From: Phascolarctobacterium sp. | GTDB lineage: Bacteria; Bacillota; Negativicutes; Acidaminococcales; Acidaminococcaceae | DNA length: 64,000 bases | Assembly (NCBI GenBank): GCA_003150755.1 | Contig: QAMT01000004.1 | Location: forward strand, 481,712-545,711 | Direction of reading: 5' to 3' | Shown: piece by piece, positions 1 to 8,269 of the stretch | How the letters are laid out: every line of letters begins with the position of its first letter | Numbering within the stretch: position 1 is the first letter of the stretch | Translations under genes and position numbers: made by a program | Notes under the pieces: generated by a model | What the model saw: the letters and a program-made list of their open reading frames with translations, nothing else | The model's database searches: none | Told to the model about the DNA's origin: nothing

Positions 1-1
1 T

Positions 2-1804
2 TCAGGCAATAAAAAAGGTATACGCGACAGCGTTTTAGCAGAACTGCAAAAATTATACGACATTCAGTCGCCACAGCTTGTTTCGCCGGAACTGGCACTT
101 AAGCTGGCGGATATTACCGATTTCATCAACCGCGAAATTTCTGTTTATATTACCCGCAGCGGGCAGATTATTGAAATTTCCATTGGTGATAACTCAACTG
201 TTGAGCTGCCTACCTTCAGCGGCAGGCGCGGGGCCGGGCGTTTAAGCGGTATCCGCTGCGTGCATACGCATCCGGGCGGCAACCCAAATTTAAGCGGCGT
301 CGATATTTCGGCATTAAAAAACAATAAGTACGACGCTATGGTTGCTATCGGCGTGGCATCGCCCGATTTTACGCAGTCTACGCTGACCTTCGGGCTAATT
401 ACCGGCATCGACAGCAACGAAAACTACACCGCCGAATGTTACGGCCCTTACACAATTGAAGAAGCGGAAAACATCAATTTTATCAATACAGTCGGCACAA
501 TAGAACGCATTCTTGATAAACAAACCGGCGGCTCGTCGTTACAGGTAACATCCGAACGTGCAATCTTAATCGGCATGGAGTGGGGGAAAAATGACTCGCT
601 CTGGACGGTTGAGGACTCGCTGGAAGAACTTAAACAGCTTGCCGATACCGCAGGCGCTACCGTTATCCAAAAGTTTATACAAAAGCGTCCCAAACCTGAC
701 CCGGCCTTTTATATCGGTCGCGGCAAAGTGCAGGAACTTGCGCTTTTTGCCCAGCAGGAAAATATTGACCTGTGCATTTTTGACGATGAACTTTCACCCG
801 CACAGCAGCGCAATATTGAAGGCGTTATGGGTATCAGGATTCTGGACAGGACGGCACTTATCCTTGATATTTTTGCCCAGCGCGCCCGCACCAATGAAGG
901 CAAGTTGCAGGTAGAACTGGCCCAGCTGCAATACACCTTACCGCGTATTATGGGCAAAGGCCTGATGCTTTCGCGTTTGGGCGGCGGCATCGGCACCCGC
1001 GGTCCCGGCGAAACCAAACTAGAAGTTGACCGCCGCAGAATCCGCGACCGCATTGCCTTTATCAAAGAGCAGATAGAAAAGGTTAAATCCGTGCGCTCGC
1101 TGCATCGCGCCGGGCGCAAAAAGAACAATGTTTTTGAAGTCAGCCTGGTTGGCTATACCAATGCCGGCAAATCCACGCTGCTCAATACGCTGACCAATTC
1201 GGACATTTATGCCAAAGACCAGCTTTTTGCCACGCTTGACCCGACAACAAGGCAGCTTACCTTGCCGAACAAACAGGAAATTATCCTGACGGACACAGTC
1301 GGCTTTATCCAGCGCCTTCCGCATCAGCTGATTGCCGCATTCCGCTCCACGCTGGAGGTTGTAACGGAAGCTGACCTGTTGGTACACGTTATCGACGTCA
1401 GCCATGAGCTTTATAAAGAACAGGCAGCGGCTGTACACGAAGTTTTAAAAGAAATCGGCGCAGAAACCAAGCCCGTTATTACCGTGTATAACAAAATAGA
1501 CAAGCTTCCACCCGAAAGTAAACTGGCAGAACGCCTGGCACAGGAAGAAGATACGGTTTGTATATCCGCCGTTAAGCGGCTGAACCTTGAAGCCTTGCAG
1601 CAGCAGATTGAAAAACATTTAAAAAACAAAGCCGTTGAAGTTACGCTCGAAATCCCTTATTCCGAAAGCGCCAAAGCCGCGCGCCTGCATAGTGCAGCCA
1701 ATGTGCTCTCGCAGGAATATTCAGAGCGGGGGACTGTGCTGAAAGTAATCCTGCCGGTTGAAGAACTGGACGATTATAACGAATACATCCTGAAAAGTGA
1801 GTGA
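2..1804 (+). CDS. hflX: GTPase HflX with JAMM-like N-terminal domain (5' end cut off)
   Basis: Ribosome-associated GTPase of the HflX family, which in other bacteria splits stalled or heat-damaged ribosomes. The frame is open from the first bases of the window, so the start codon lies outside; 600 residues are visible. The C-terminal part has the HflX signature GPGETKLEVDRRR, the P-loop GYTNAGKST, DTVGF and the NKID guanine-specificity motif. The first ~150 residues are an extension absent from short HflX proteins. They contain HTHPGGNPNLSGVD (visible residues 88-101), which fits the JAMM metal-site pattern HxH-x7-SxxD, with a possible partner Glu at residue 58. ynbB follows with a 4-bp overlap if its GTG is used. 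The GTPase call is certain; a peptidase role for the N-terminal domain is inference. Confidence 0.93.
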   Translation, partial: SGNKKGIRDSVLAELQKLYDIQSPQLVSPELALKLADITDFINREISVYITRSGQIIEISIGDNSTVELPTFSGRRGAGRLSGIRCVHTHPGGNPNLSGVDISALKNNKYDAMVAIGVASPDFTQSTLTFGLITGIDSNENYTAECYGPYTIEEAENINFINTVGTIERILDKQTGGSSLQVTSERAILIGMEWGKNDSLWTVEDSLEELKQLADTAGATVIQKFIQKRPKPDPAFYIGRGKVQELALFAQQENIDLCIFDDELSPAQQRNIEGVMGIRILDRTALILDIFAQRARTNEGKLQVELAQLQYTLPRIMGKGLMLSRLGGGIGTRGPGETKLEVDRRRIRDRIAFIKEQIEKVKSVRSLHRAGRKKNNVFEVSLVGYTNAGKSTLLNTLTNSDIYAKDQLFATLDPTTRQLTLPNKQEIILTDTVGFIQRLPHQLIAAFRSTLEVVTEADLLVHVIDVSHELYKEQAAAVHEVLKEIGAETKPVITVYNKIDKLPPESKLAERLAQEEDTVCISAVKRLNLEALQQQIEKHLKNKAVEVTLEIPYSESAKAARLHSAANVLSQEYSERGTVLKVILPVEELDDYNEYILKSE

Positions 1805-1812
1805 AATTTTTA

Positions 1813-3051
1813 ATGATAGATTATACAGAAATTGAAAAACTAGCCCTTGAAGAAGTAAACAAACACGCCCAAATTTATGAAGAAGCATCGCTTTTTAACA
1901 CTGCTAAAGTAATGAAAGCTTTCCGCAGCCACATGGTCTCGGACTTTTACATGAAACCGACAACCGGTTATGCGTATTCTGACGTGGGACGCGAAAACCT
2001 TGACCTTATTTATGCCGATATTTTTAAAGCCGAAGCTGCACTTGTACGCTCGCAATTTGTAAGCGGCACGCACGCCCTGGGAGTTGCGCTTTTAGGTGTA
2101 CTGCGCGCAGGCGATGAGATGATTGCCGCAACCGGAACGCCTTATGACACAATGCAGACAATTATCGGCAGCCCGGTAAAAACTCCCGGCTCGCTGGTTG
2201 ATATGGGCGTTATTTATAAAGAAATCCCCATGCAGGACGACAAACCTGACCTGGAAGCAATCTGCAATGCTATTACGGATAAAACCAAACTCATCCATAT
2301 TCAGCGCTCCTGCGGTTACAGCAGCGTGCGCAAAACCTTAAACGTAGCGCAGATAGGCGAAATTTGCCAGGCTGTTAAAAAGGTTAAGCCCGATGTAATC
2401 TGCTTTGTAGACAACTGCTATGGCGAATTTATAGAAAAACAGGAGCCTACCGAAGTAGGAGCTGACCTTATGGCAGGTTCGCTGATAAAAAATATGGGCG
2501 GTGGTTTTGCACCGACCGGAGGTTATATTGTTGGGCGCGCAGATTTGGTTGAGCTTGCTTCTTACCGCTTAACCGCTCCCGGACTGGGCAGCGAAATGGG
2601 CGCTACTTTAGGCGATACGGCGCGTGAATTTTACCAGGGGTTGTTTATTGCTCCGCATGTGGTGACGCAGGCTGTAAAAACCGCTATTTTTGCAGCGTCT
2701 GTTTTTAAAAATCTCGGCTATGCCGTTAAACCACTGCCGGAAGAAAACCGCAGCGATATTATCCAGGCAATCCGTTTGGAAACACGCGAACGCCTGTGCA
2801 ATTTCTGTATAGCAATTCAAAGCAATTCGCCGGTAGACGCGCATGTAGAGCCTGTACCGGCAATGATACCTGGTTATCAGGACGAAATTATCATGGCAGC
2901 AGGCACCTTTGTACAGGGTGCTTCGATAGAATTAAGTGCTGACGGGCCGTGCCGTGAGCCTTATAATGTTTATTTTCAGGGCGGCCTGACCTTTGAACAC
3001 GGGCGCATTGCCATTATGAGTGCAGCGCAGATGGTAGGGCCGAAAGCATAA
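1813..3051 (+). CDS. ynbB: YnbB-type methionine gamma-lyase family protein (PLP-dependent)
   Basis: Member of the PLP-dependent Met_gamma_lyase family (also called aluminium resistance protein, YnbB in Bacillus). The in vivo substrate is not established; a Cys/Met gamma-lyase-like reaction is usually proposed. About 412 residues, the normal family length. The likely PLP lysine lies in AGSLIKNMGGGFAPTGGYI, and FVDNCYGEF is the usual cofactor-ring region. An upstream in-frame GTG at 1801 overlaps the hflX stop, but ATG 1813 is the more likely start; neither has a strong ribosome site, which suggests coupling to hflX. The hflX-ynbB order is the same as ynbA-ynbB in B. subtilis, supporting the call. 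Confidence 0.85.
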   Translation: MIDYTEIEKLALEEVNKHAQIYEEASLFNTAKVMKAFRSHMVSDFYMKPTTGYAYSDVGRENLDLIYADIFKAEAALVRSQFVSGTHALGVALLGVLRAGDEMIAATGTPYDTMQTIIGSPVKTPGSLVDMGVIYKEIPMQDDKPDLEAICNAITDKTKLIHIQRSCGYSSVRKTLNVAQIGEICQAVKKVKPDVICFVDNCYGEFIEKQEPTEVGADLMAGSLIKNMGGGFAPTGGYIVGRADLVELASYRLTAPGLGSEMGATLGDTAREFYQGLFIAPHVVTQAVKTAIFAASVFKNLGYAVKPLPEENRSDIIQAIRLETRERLCNFCIAIQSNSPVDAHVEPVPAMIPGYQDEIIMAAGTFVQGASIELSADGPCREPYNVYFQGGLTFEHGRIAIMSAAQMVGPKA

Positions 3052-3080
3052 TCAAAAGCAAATCAACGGAGGTGTTATTT

Positions 3081-3518
3081 ATGAACGCGAAGGAAGAGTA
3101 TACGCAAACAATCAAAAATGTGTACAGCATCAACAGCTTTGTAAAACTGTGCGGCATGGAACTTGTAGACGTTGAATGCGGCAAAGTAAAGCTGCAAATG
3201 CCTATCGATTCAGCCAAACATACCAATCTATATGAAGTAGCGCACGGCGGCTCGCTGGCAGCACTTGCCGATACCGCGCTTGGCATGGCCAGCGCCAGCG
3301 TAGGGGCGAGGGTAGTAACTATTAACTACACCATTAACTTTATCAAAAACCTGCACGCAGGCGATGTAGCAACGGCTGTGGCAAAAGTAATCCACCGCGG
3401 TCATAAAACCATTATCATCAACGTTGAAACCTTTAACAATGCAGGAACATTGCTTACCGAAATGACCGGCACAATGTACGTTATCGGTCAGTTTGAAAAC
3501 ATACCCGAAAAATGGTAA
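3081..3518 (+). CDS. PaaI-family hotdog thioesterase
   Basis: Acyl-CoA thioesterase of the hotdog-fold PaaI/YigI type, 145 residues. The diagnostic segment is YEVAHGGSLAALADTALGMA, where the HGG turn and the Asp of LADTA form the active-site helix of PaaI enzymes; the later RVVTINYTINFIK strand is also typical. ATG 3081 is chosen because GGAGGTG (3069-3074) stands just upstream; the longer GTG frame at 3072 begins inside that ribosome site. It is probably the last gene of the hflX-ynbB unit and is followed by a large hairpin terminator. The acyl group it hydrolyses cannot be told from sequence. Confidence 0.85.
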   Translation: MNAKEEYTQTIKNVYSINSFVKLCGMELVDVECGKVKLQMPIDSAKHTNLYEVAHGGSLAALADTALGMASASVGARVVTINYTINFIKNLHAGDVATAVAKVIHRGHKTIIINVETFNNAGTLLTEMTGTMYVIGQFENIPEKW

Positions 3519-3571
3519 ATTAGTTTTCGTAATCCAATAACAGATAAAATACAAGATATAAATTTTAAAAT

Positions 3572-3640
3572 AAAAGAACTGTTACTTTGATAGAATATGA
3601 GCGTTATAGTGCTCATTATCAAAATAACAGTTCTTTTTGT
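3572..3640 (+). terminator. Long hairpin terminator after the thioesterase gene
   Basis: Arms 3572-3593 and 3617-3637 (AAAAGAACTGTTA against TAACAGTTCTTTT, extended through TTGATA/TATCAA) enclose an inner ATGAGC/GCTCAT stem. The 3' arm runs into a T-rich tail. It closes the hflX-ynbB-thioesterase unit. Confidence 0.8.
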
Positions 3641-3655
3641 TTTAAATCGCACAAT

Positions 3656-3685
3656 TTGACATTATTATTTTTATAATGTTAAAAT
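3656..3685 (+). promoter_or_regulatory. Sigma-70-type promoter of the small membrane-peptide gene
   Basis: TTGACA at 3656-3661 and TAAAAT at 3680-3685 with an 18-bp spacer. It lies directly after the previous terminator and 38 bp before ATG 3724, so the 49-codon frame appears to be its own transcription unit. Confidence 0.6.
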
Positions 3686-3723
3686 AAAAATAATAAAGGA
3701 TAAAAACGAAAGGTATTATAGAT

Positions 3724-3873
3724 ATGAACCATTTTATAGAAATTATTTTATTTATTTTGATAATAGTGTTAGTTATAATGATTTGGTTTATTTTTTGCGT
3801 GACTTTTTTAGAGATAAAAATGAAAATGATGGCGATGATGATACTTTTTGGTTTTTTCACATATAATAAATAA
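3724..3873 (+). CDS. Small hydrophobic membrane peptide, 49 aa, unknown function
   Basis: Short reading frame, not recognised as any known family. The product starts MNHFIEIILFILIIVLVIM and has a first membrane segment at about residues 5-29. A short charged patch follows (EIKMK) and then a second hydrophobic stretch (MMAMMILFGFFTY). AAAGG at 3710-3714 is a modest ribosome site about 9 bases before the ATG. Support for a real gene comes from context: a promoter with consensus -35 upstream, a dedicated hairpin terminator just downstream, and isolation from both neighbours. A toxin of a type I pair, a small transporter regulator or a stress peptide are possible; nothing in the sequence decides. 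No antisense RNA promoter was identified. Confidence 0.55.
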   Translation: MNHFIEIILFILIIVLVIMIWFIFCVTFLEIKMKMMAMMILFGFFTYNK

Positions 3874-3902
3874 AAAAATTTAGATAAAAATTACTTAAAA
3901 AC

Positions 3903-3933
3903 AAAAAGCAGAACGTAATATGTTCTGCTTTTT
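3903..3933. terminator. Bidirectional hairpin terminator between small peptide gene and lexA
   Basis: Perfect 12-bp arms AAAAAGCAGAAC (3903-3914) and GTTCTGCTTTTT (3922-3933). Both strands run into T-rich sequence, so it can end the peptide gene (+) and lexA (-). Confidence 0.8.
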
Positions 3934-4017
3934 AATTAGCGTTTATATGACGTCATAATAATGTTAAAACAATATTATTACAAAGTCTATTAGGTGCTGT
4001 TAAAAGGCCAAACAAAA

Positions 4018-4677
4018 TCACAGCATCCTGAAAACAGCTATAACCTTACCAATAACCTGAATATTGTCACCGCCGACGATTGGGGTATAAGCATCGTTTT
4101 CAGGCTGCAAACGCACACAGCGCAGCTCGCGGAAATAACGTTTAACAGTAGTTTCTTCGCCGTCAATCAAAGCTACAACAATATCACCGTTGTTAGCATA
4201 ATTCTGTTTACGCACAACAATATAATCGTGGTCTAAAATCCCAGCCTTAATCATGCTGTCTCCTTTGACCGAAAGCATAAATACATCTTCAGAACAGCCC
4301 AATAAATCAAGCGGAATAGGATAAGTATCCTCAACATTTTCAACGGCTAAAATAGGCACACCTGCGGTAACACGGCCAATCAAAGGAACAGGCACAACCG
4401 TTTTCTGACGCCATTCAGCATCCTGGGTAAGTTCCAAAGCACGCGGTTTGGCAGGGTCGCGCTGCAAAAAGCCGTATTCTTCCAATTTATGCAAATGGTT
4501 ATGCACGCTTGCACTGGAAGATAATCCGACAGCTCTGCCGATTTCACGGACTGCAGGCGGATAACCCTTGGTACTGATACATTTGCGGATGTAATCTAAA
4601 ATCTGACGCTGACGGTCGGTCAGCATATCTTCGGTAATTTGTCCTTCAAAATTAGAAAAACGCTTATGTCTGGGCAT
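4018..4677 (-). CDS. lexA: LexA repressor (SOS response)
   Basis: Transcriptional repressor of the SOS regulon that cleaves itself when RecA is activated by single-stranded DNA. 219 residues. The N-terminal winged helix (LTDRQRQILDYIRKCI and SSSASVHNHLHKLEEYGF) is followed by the cleavage site TAGV. The latent protease has the catalytic Ser in GDSMI and the Lys in ETTVKRYF. The RNA leader has a strong AGGAGG (complement of 4687-4692). A consensus promoter with a LexA-like operator lies upstream, indicating autoregulation. The normally linked yneA-type division inhibitor is not present here. Confidence 0.95.
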   Translation of the reverse strand: MPRHKRFSNFEGQITEDMLTDRQRQILDYIRKCISTKGYPPAVREIGRAVGLSSSASVHNHLHKLEEYGFLQRDPAKPRALELTQDAEWRQKTVVPVPLIGRVTAGVPILAVENVEDTYPIPLDLLGCSEDVFMLSVKGDSMIKAGILDHDYIVVRKQNYANNGDIVVALIDGEETTVKRYFRELRCVRLQPENDAYTPIVGGDNIQVIGKVIAVFRML

Positions 4678-4715
4678 TAACGTGAGCCTCCTGAAAATTT
4701 ATTTGGTATATAATT

Positions 4716-4756
4716 ATTATACCAGTTATCAGAAGAGTAGTCAAAACATTCGTTTG
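4716..4756 (-). promoter_or_regulatory. lexA promoter with overlapping LexA-like operator
   Basis: Reading the minus strand: CAAACGAATGTTTT (4743-4756) resembles the Gram-positive LexA box CGAAC-N4-GTTCG (AAC and GTT kept, outer bases changed). It overlaps -35 TTGACT (4739-4744), followed after 17 bp by -10 TATAAT (4716-4721). Position and symmetry fit autorepression; the deviation from consensus keeps this tentative. Confidence 0.6.
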
Positions 4757-5228
4757 CTGTTTATTAAAATTTTAACGGCTTATGTTTTGGTGTTCGTTAA
4801 CGGCAGAGCCAAGCGTTTTGATGCTAGAATAAAAATATAAAAATAACGTCCGATAATATATATTATGTAAAATTTTCGCAATTCCTCAAAAGAGAAATTC
4901 AATCAAGTCACTATCATCAAATAATAACCGAACAGCTTTTTTTAAAATTTTTTCTAAAGAAATTATATAGGACTAAAATTATTGCTGTTTGTCATAACTT
5001 TTATTATCTTATGATAAACATTGACTCTCTATTCTTATCTAATCACGGTTTACGATGGTAACATATTAAACTCAAAGTGGCAAAATCAGTAAATTTCTTC
5101 TTATACCTTCAAATTTGCGTTTTAAGCGTTTTTATAATCATTTTGGTATAAATATTTGCGCAACCATCTAAAATCCGTTTACAAACGATTTATGGAGACG
5201 CTTTTTCTTCAAAACGGCAAAAATATAA
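4757..5228. other. AT-rich stretch without recognisable gene
   Basis: Roughly 470 bp between the lexA promoter and the terminator of the next minus-strand operon. I see no convincing reading frame, RNA gene or DnaA-box cluster. The only structure noticed is an imperfect inverted repeat, GTTTGTCATAA (4987-4997) against TTATGATAAAC (5009-5019), with one mismatch. Confidence 0.5.
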
Positions 5229-5259
5229 GAGGCTCAGGCATTTTATTGCATAAGCCTCT
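5229..5259 (-). terminator. Terminator of the pduL-exported protein operon
   Basis: AGAGGCT/AGCCTCT arms at 5228-5234 and 5253-5259; on the minus strand the hairpin is followed by TTATATTTTT. It lies 26 bp after the last stop codon. Confidence 0.65.
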
Positions 5260-5284
5260 GGTAACTATTAAATTATACCATAAA

Positions 5285-6958
5285 TCAATACAAATATAAA
5301 TCGGTTGTATCAAATTGTTTTATAATTCCTTGATTGGCAGTTGCCTTATCACCTTTGGTAAAATAAAACAGATTGTTAAAGCGCTGGCTTCTGTCAAAGT
5401 AAAGCTGATTTTTAAAATAACAATCAAACGGAACAAGATTTTCGTTCATCGTTGCAAAAATCCTGTTGGCATCAAAAGCGCTTTCGGCTTCTTCTTTAGT
5501 TGTTGATTGTTCCGCAAGTATGTTTGCTTCCTGCAATGCTTTAAAAATATCGGGAATATTGGCTTTTAAATCTGCATCGCAAACAAAACGCCCGTTATAT
5601 TTATTGATGTCAAAGCTGTAATTAAAGTTTTCTGCTTTCAGGTATTTTTCGATAGCTGCAACATCCTGCGGTTTAAGGCTGTTCAGCATCTGGTTCATAG
5701 TATTGTCAAACAAGATTTTTGTCATTTCAGGCGTATCAAAAATGAGTTTGTATTCATCAACATACTTCGCAAAATCCGGTTTAATCTGCGCTACGCCGTT
5801 AAAATTGCCGCTGGCCATTACCAGGCCTTCGTCAACAAGGTTCAGTAAATCAGGCATAGTAAACTGTGATAAATCCATTTTTAAGGTTTCTGCCTCATCA
5901 TCAAAGCTGATGCCAAAGGTTTTAATAGCGTTATCGGCTTTTTCAAGCGATGTTTCCGGAAGTGCGCTGTAAGCCGTCAGCTTAAAACCGCCCTTTTCCA
6001 TACCGTAAATACTGCTGAAATCAGTTTTGGTATATAGCCATTTTTCCGGCAGGTTCAGCTTACGCCCGCTAACGCTGTCGTTAATAGTCAGTGCCTCTGC
6101 CTGCTGCGGTTCAGTAAATTTAATCCCCTTGACAAGCTCTTTATTGAATTTATCAAAGCCTTTGCTGTCCAGCCTGTACAGGTTTTCTGCGTCCGGCAGG
6201 TTTTCTGTTGCAGCATAAATGCTTGTTACTGCATACAGATTATCGTTTGCAGACAACAGGCAGGTCTTTTCTTTTAATTGATAAAGATTATCAATTTTGG
6301 CTATAACGTAGCCGTCATCAGCAAATTCAATGCTCATGCCCTGAGCAGCCATTTCTGCCTGGCGGGCTTTGTCTTCCGGAGTTTCGGGAATCAAATCGGA
6401 TTTTTTCAGCGGCAGCTTCATTTCAAAGCCCATTTTGTCGATATTTGCTTCTACCAGCAAGGCTGCATTGCCGTTGATGTTTTCTACTTTAACCTTTTCA
6501 ATCTGCGCCAGCTTGCTGAGCTGATGGTTTAAATCCAAAAGCCCGGTAAAATCGCCGTCTTCGGTACTGTAATTTACATAAGCACCGGCGGCAGCCTGCG
6601 CAAGGTATTTGTAAGCATCGCTTTGCAGCGGATTTTTATCAGTTTTTAAAGTCTGTTTGATATTTTGCAGGTCTGCATTAAATTTTTCGGTAGAAAAATC
6701 TTCTGCAAAATTTTGTTTAAGCTGGTTTGCTTTAAGACAGGTTACCATGTGCATGCCGTTGGTTTTTACGGTTTGTTTGTCCATATCAAAAACGCGGTTT
6801 TCAGCAGCAAACATGTTTTCGCCAACAATCATAATATTTTGGTCGGGTATATTAAGCGTAAACCCTCCGTCCCTGCTGACATATTCAAATGCTTCTGCGT
6901 TCAGCGCACAGCCGCACAAAAGGCCTGTCATTAAAATTCCTGCGTACAACTTTTTCAT
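5285..6958 (-). CDS. Exported protein of unknown function, 557 aa (paralogue of upstream gene)
   Basis: Not recognised as a characterised family. ATG 6958 is chosen because AGAGGGTG lies just upstream; the longer frame from 7015 overlaps the previous gene. The product begins MKKLYAGILMTGLLCGCALNAEA, a signal peptide, perhaps lipoprotein-like (LLCGC). The mature part starts FEYVSRDGGFTLNIP, and a later SGRKLNLPEKWLY resembles AGISVSLPDDWFY in the neighbour 6991-8259. Both therefore seem built from the same repeated PsbP/CNF1-like 'sheet-plus-W' module. Long helical, charged stretches fill the rest. It is third in a unit with pduL and the paralogue and probably acts in the envelope. No catalytic motif was seen. 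Confidence 0.75.
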   Translation of the reverse strand: MKKLYAGILMTGLLCGCALNAEAFEYVSRDGGFTLNIPDQNIMIVGENMFAAENRVFDMDKQTVKTNGMHMVTCLKANQLKQNFAEDFSTEKFNADLQNIKQTLKTDKNPLQSDAYKYLAQAAAGAYVNYSTEDGDFTGLLDLNHQLSKLAQIEKVKVENINGNAALLVEANIDKMGFEMKLPLKKSDLIPETPEDKARQAEMAAQGMSIEFADDGYVIAKIDNLYQLKEKTCLLSANDNLYAVTSIYAATENLPDAENLYRLDSKGFDKFNKELVKGIKFTEPQQAEALTINDSVSGRKLNLPEKWLYTKTDFSSIYGMEKGGFKLTAYSALPETSLEKADNAIKTFGISFDDEAETLKMDLSQFTMPDLLNLVDEGLVMASGNFNGVAQIKPDFAKYVDEYKLIFDTPEMTKILFDNTMNQMLNSLKPQDVAAIEKYLKAENFNYSFDINKYNGRFVCDADLKANIPDIFKALQEANILAEQSTTKEEAESAFDANRIFATMNENLVPFDCYFKNQLYFDRSQRFNNLFYFTKGDKATANQGIIKQFDTTDLYLY

Positions 6959-6990
6959 ATCTGTACACCCTCTTTTATAAGCAAAACTTA

Positions 6991-8259
6991 TCAGTTTTCG
7001 TTTTTGTTGCCCCACAAATCATAAGCCACAGTACCGTTATCATCCAAACGGTCATAAACAAGCACAACCACAGCAGTTCTATCAGATGCTTTGCCCTCGG
7101 CAAACAGTTGGTAATATGAACCCGTCGCAGCGGGGTTTATTTCCGTTTGCAGATAAAAACTGCCATCTTTGTCAGTAATGTCTGCATCGTAGGTAAAGCT
7201 TTTTATACCGTACTGCGCTTCTGCAAGGTAAGCCTTAAACTCCTCTATCCCCTGCTTAAGCTGCAGCGCAGACTGGCTGGGATTAGCAAAAAGTTCGTCC
7301 GTCCAACGGCTGTCGGCCATTTTTACACTGCCCAGCATAATACCGTGGCGGAAAATATTATAATAATCATCAGGATTACTTTCTGCCGCAGCAGCAAGGT
7401 TTGAATCTCCTGCTGCGCTGATAGCCGATTCAAGGTCCGTAACGCCCAAGTCAAGCGCTTCCGCGCCGATTTCGCGCATAGCTTCCAGCGGCATGGCGGC
7501 AGTAAAGCAAACTTTCTCGTTGTTATAGTTATCCTTTAATTGCAGATAAAACCAGTCATCCGGCAGGCTTACGCTGATGCCTGCGGTTTTATCGGTAAAG
7601 TTTAATGCCTGTGTTTGCGGCTGCGGTTTAATGGTTTTAAACTTCTTTAAAAAGCGGCTGCCGGCAACAGATTTATCCTGTACCATAATTTCTGTCGGGC
7701 CGTCTGCACTGCCGATAACGCCGATAGTGCTTTCCGGCAGTTTATGTGCTTGCGGTTGCTGACTGCTCATAAGCATATACAGTTTATCGTTGGCAGATGT
7801 GTAATACAGGCTGCGGATTGCGCCTTCGCCGTCCGCATATTTAACCACGATATATTTATTACGTCCAAGCTGCTGCACTTCCAGATGGTATTCCGGCTTT
7901 TCGCCCTCTGGCAAAACAAACAGCGGCGAAACAAACGGATTATCAACCAGCTTTAAAATCTGTTCCTGGCTTACGTTGTTGCGCTGCAAAAGCAAAATAT
8001 CATTATATTTTTTGGTAAAATCCGCAGTAGTAAATTTGCTGCCGAAAAACTTATCAGCAGCCTCTGGCTGCAGCACTTCGGCATAACCGGCGTTTCTGCC
8101 GCCGTCTTCAATAAAGCCGTAAAAATTTTTGCCAGCCGCGGTAATATAGTTATCGCCTGCCGGGCTTAAGGTTTTAAAACCTGCATCTTGGTTTGTATAG
8201 GCAAATGCCGTTGCTGCCAGCTGAGCCAGCAGCAGCGACATTATCATTACTTTACGCAT
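6991..8259 (-). CDS. Exported protein with GADGPT-like motif, unknown function, 422 aa
   Basis: Second gene of the pduL unit, with GAGGAT just before ATG 8259. Residues 1-20 form a clear signal peptide ending ATAFA. The mature start YTNQDAGFKTLSPAGDNYI matches the start of the downstream protein, and AGISVSLPDDWFY (about 227-239) matches its SGRKLNLPEKWLY. Residues 179-191 read IGVIGSADGPTEI. This is very close to the IGIIGGADGPT segment conserved in the beta subunit of Na+-pumping decarboxylases, although nothing else here resembles that membrane protein. Automated annotation may therefore mislabel it. The function is unknown; a folded periplasmic or surface protein is all that can be supported. 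Confidence 0.75.
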   Translation of the reverse strand: MRKVMIMSLLLAQLAATAFAYTNQDAGFKTLSPAGDNYITAAGKNFYGFIEDGGRNAGYAEVLQPEAADKFFGSKFTTADFTKKYNDILLLQRNNVSQEQILKLVDNPFVSPLFVLPEGEKPEYHLEVQQLGRNKYIVVKYADGEGAIRSLYYTSANDKLYMLMSSQQPQAHKLPESTIGVIGSADGPTEIMVQDKSVAGSRFLKKFKTIKPQPQTQALNFTDKTAGISVSLPDDWFYLQLKDNYNNEKVCFTAAMPLEAMREIGAEALDLGVTDLESAISAAGDSNLAAAAESNPDDYYNIFRHGIMLGSVKMADSRWTDELFANPSQSALQLKQGIEEFKAYLAEAQYGIKSFTYDADITDKDGSFYLQTEINPAATGSYYQLFAEGKASDRTAVVVLVYDRLDDNGTVAYDLWGNKNEN

Positions 8260-8269
8260 ATTATCCTCA

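Noticed and set aside
4757..5228. Replication origin or DnaA-box cluster
   Set aside because: The stretch is AT-rich but contains no clear TTATCCACA-type boxes, and no dnaA or dnaN is near.
7687..7725. Fragment of a Na+-translocating decarboxylase beta subunit gene
   Set aside because: Only the short motif matches; there are no transmembrane segments, and the surrounding protein has its own signal peptide and a paralogue.
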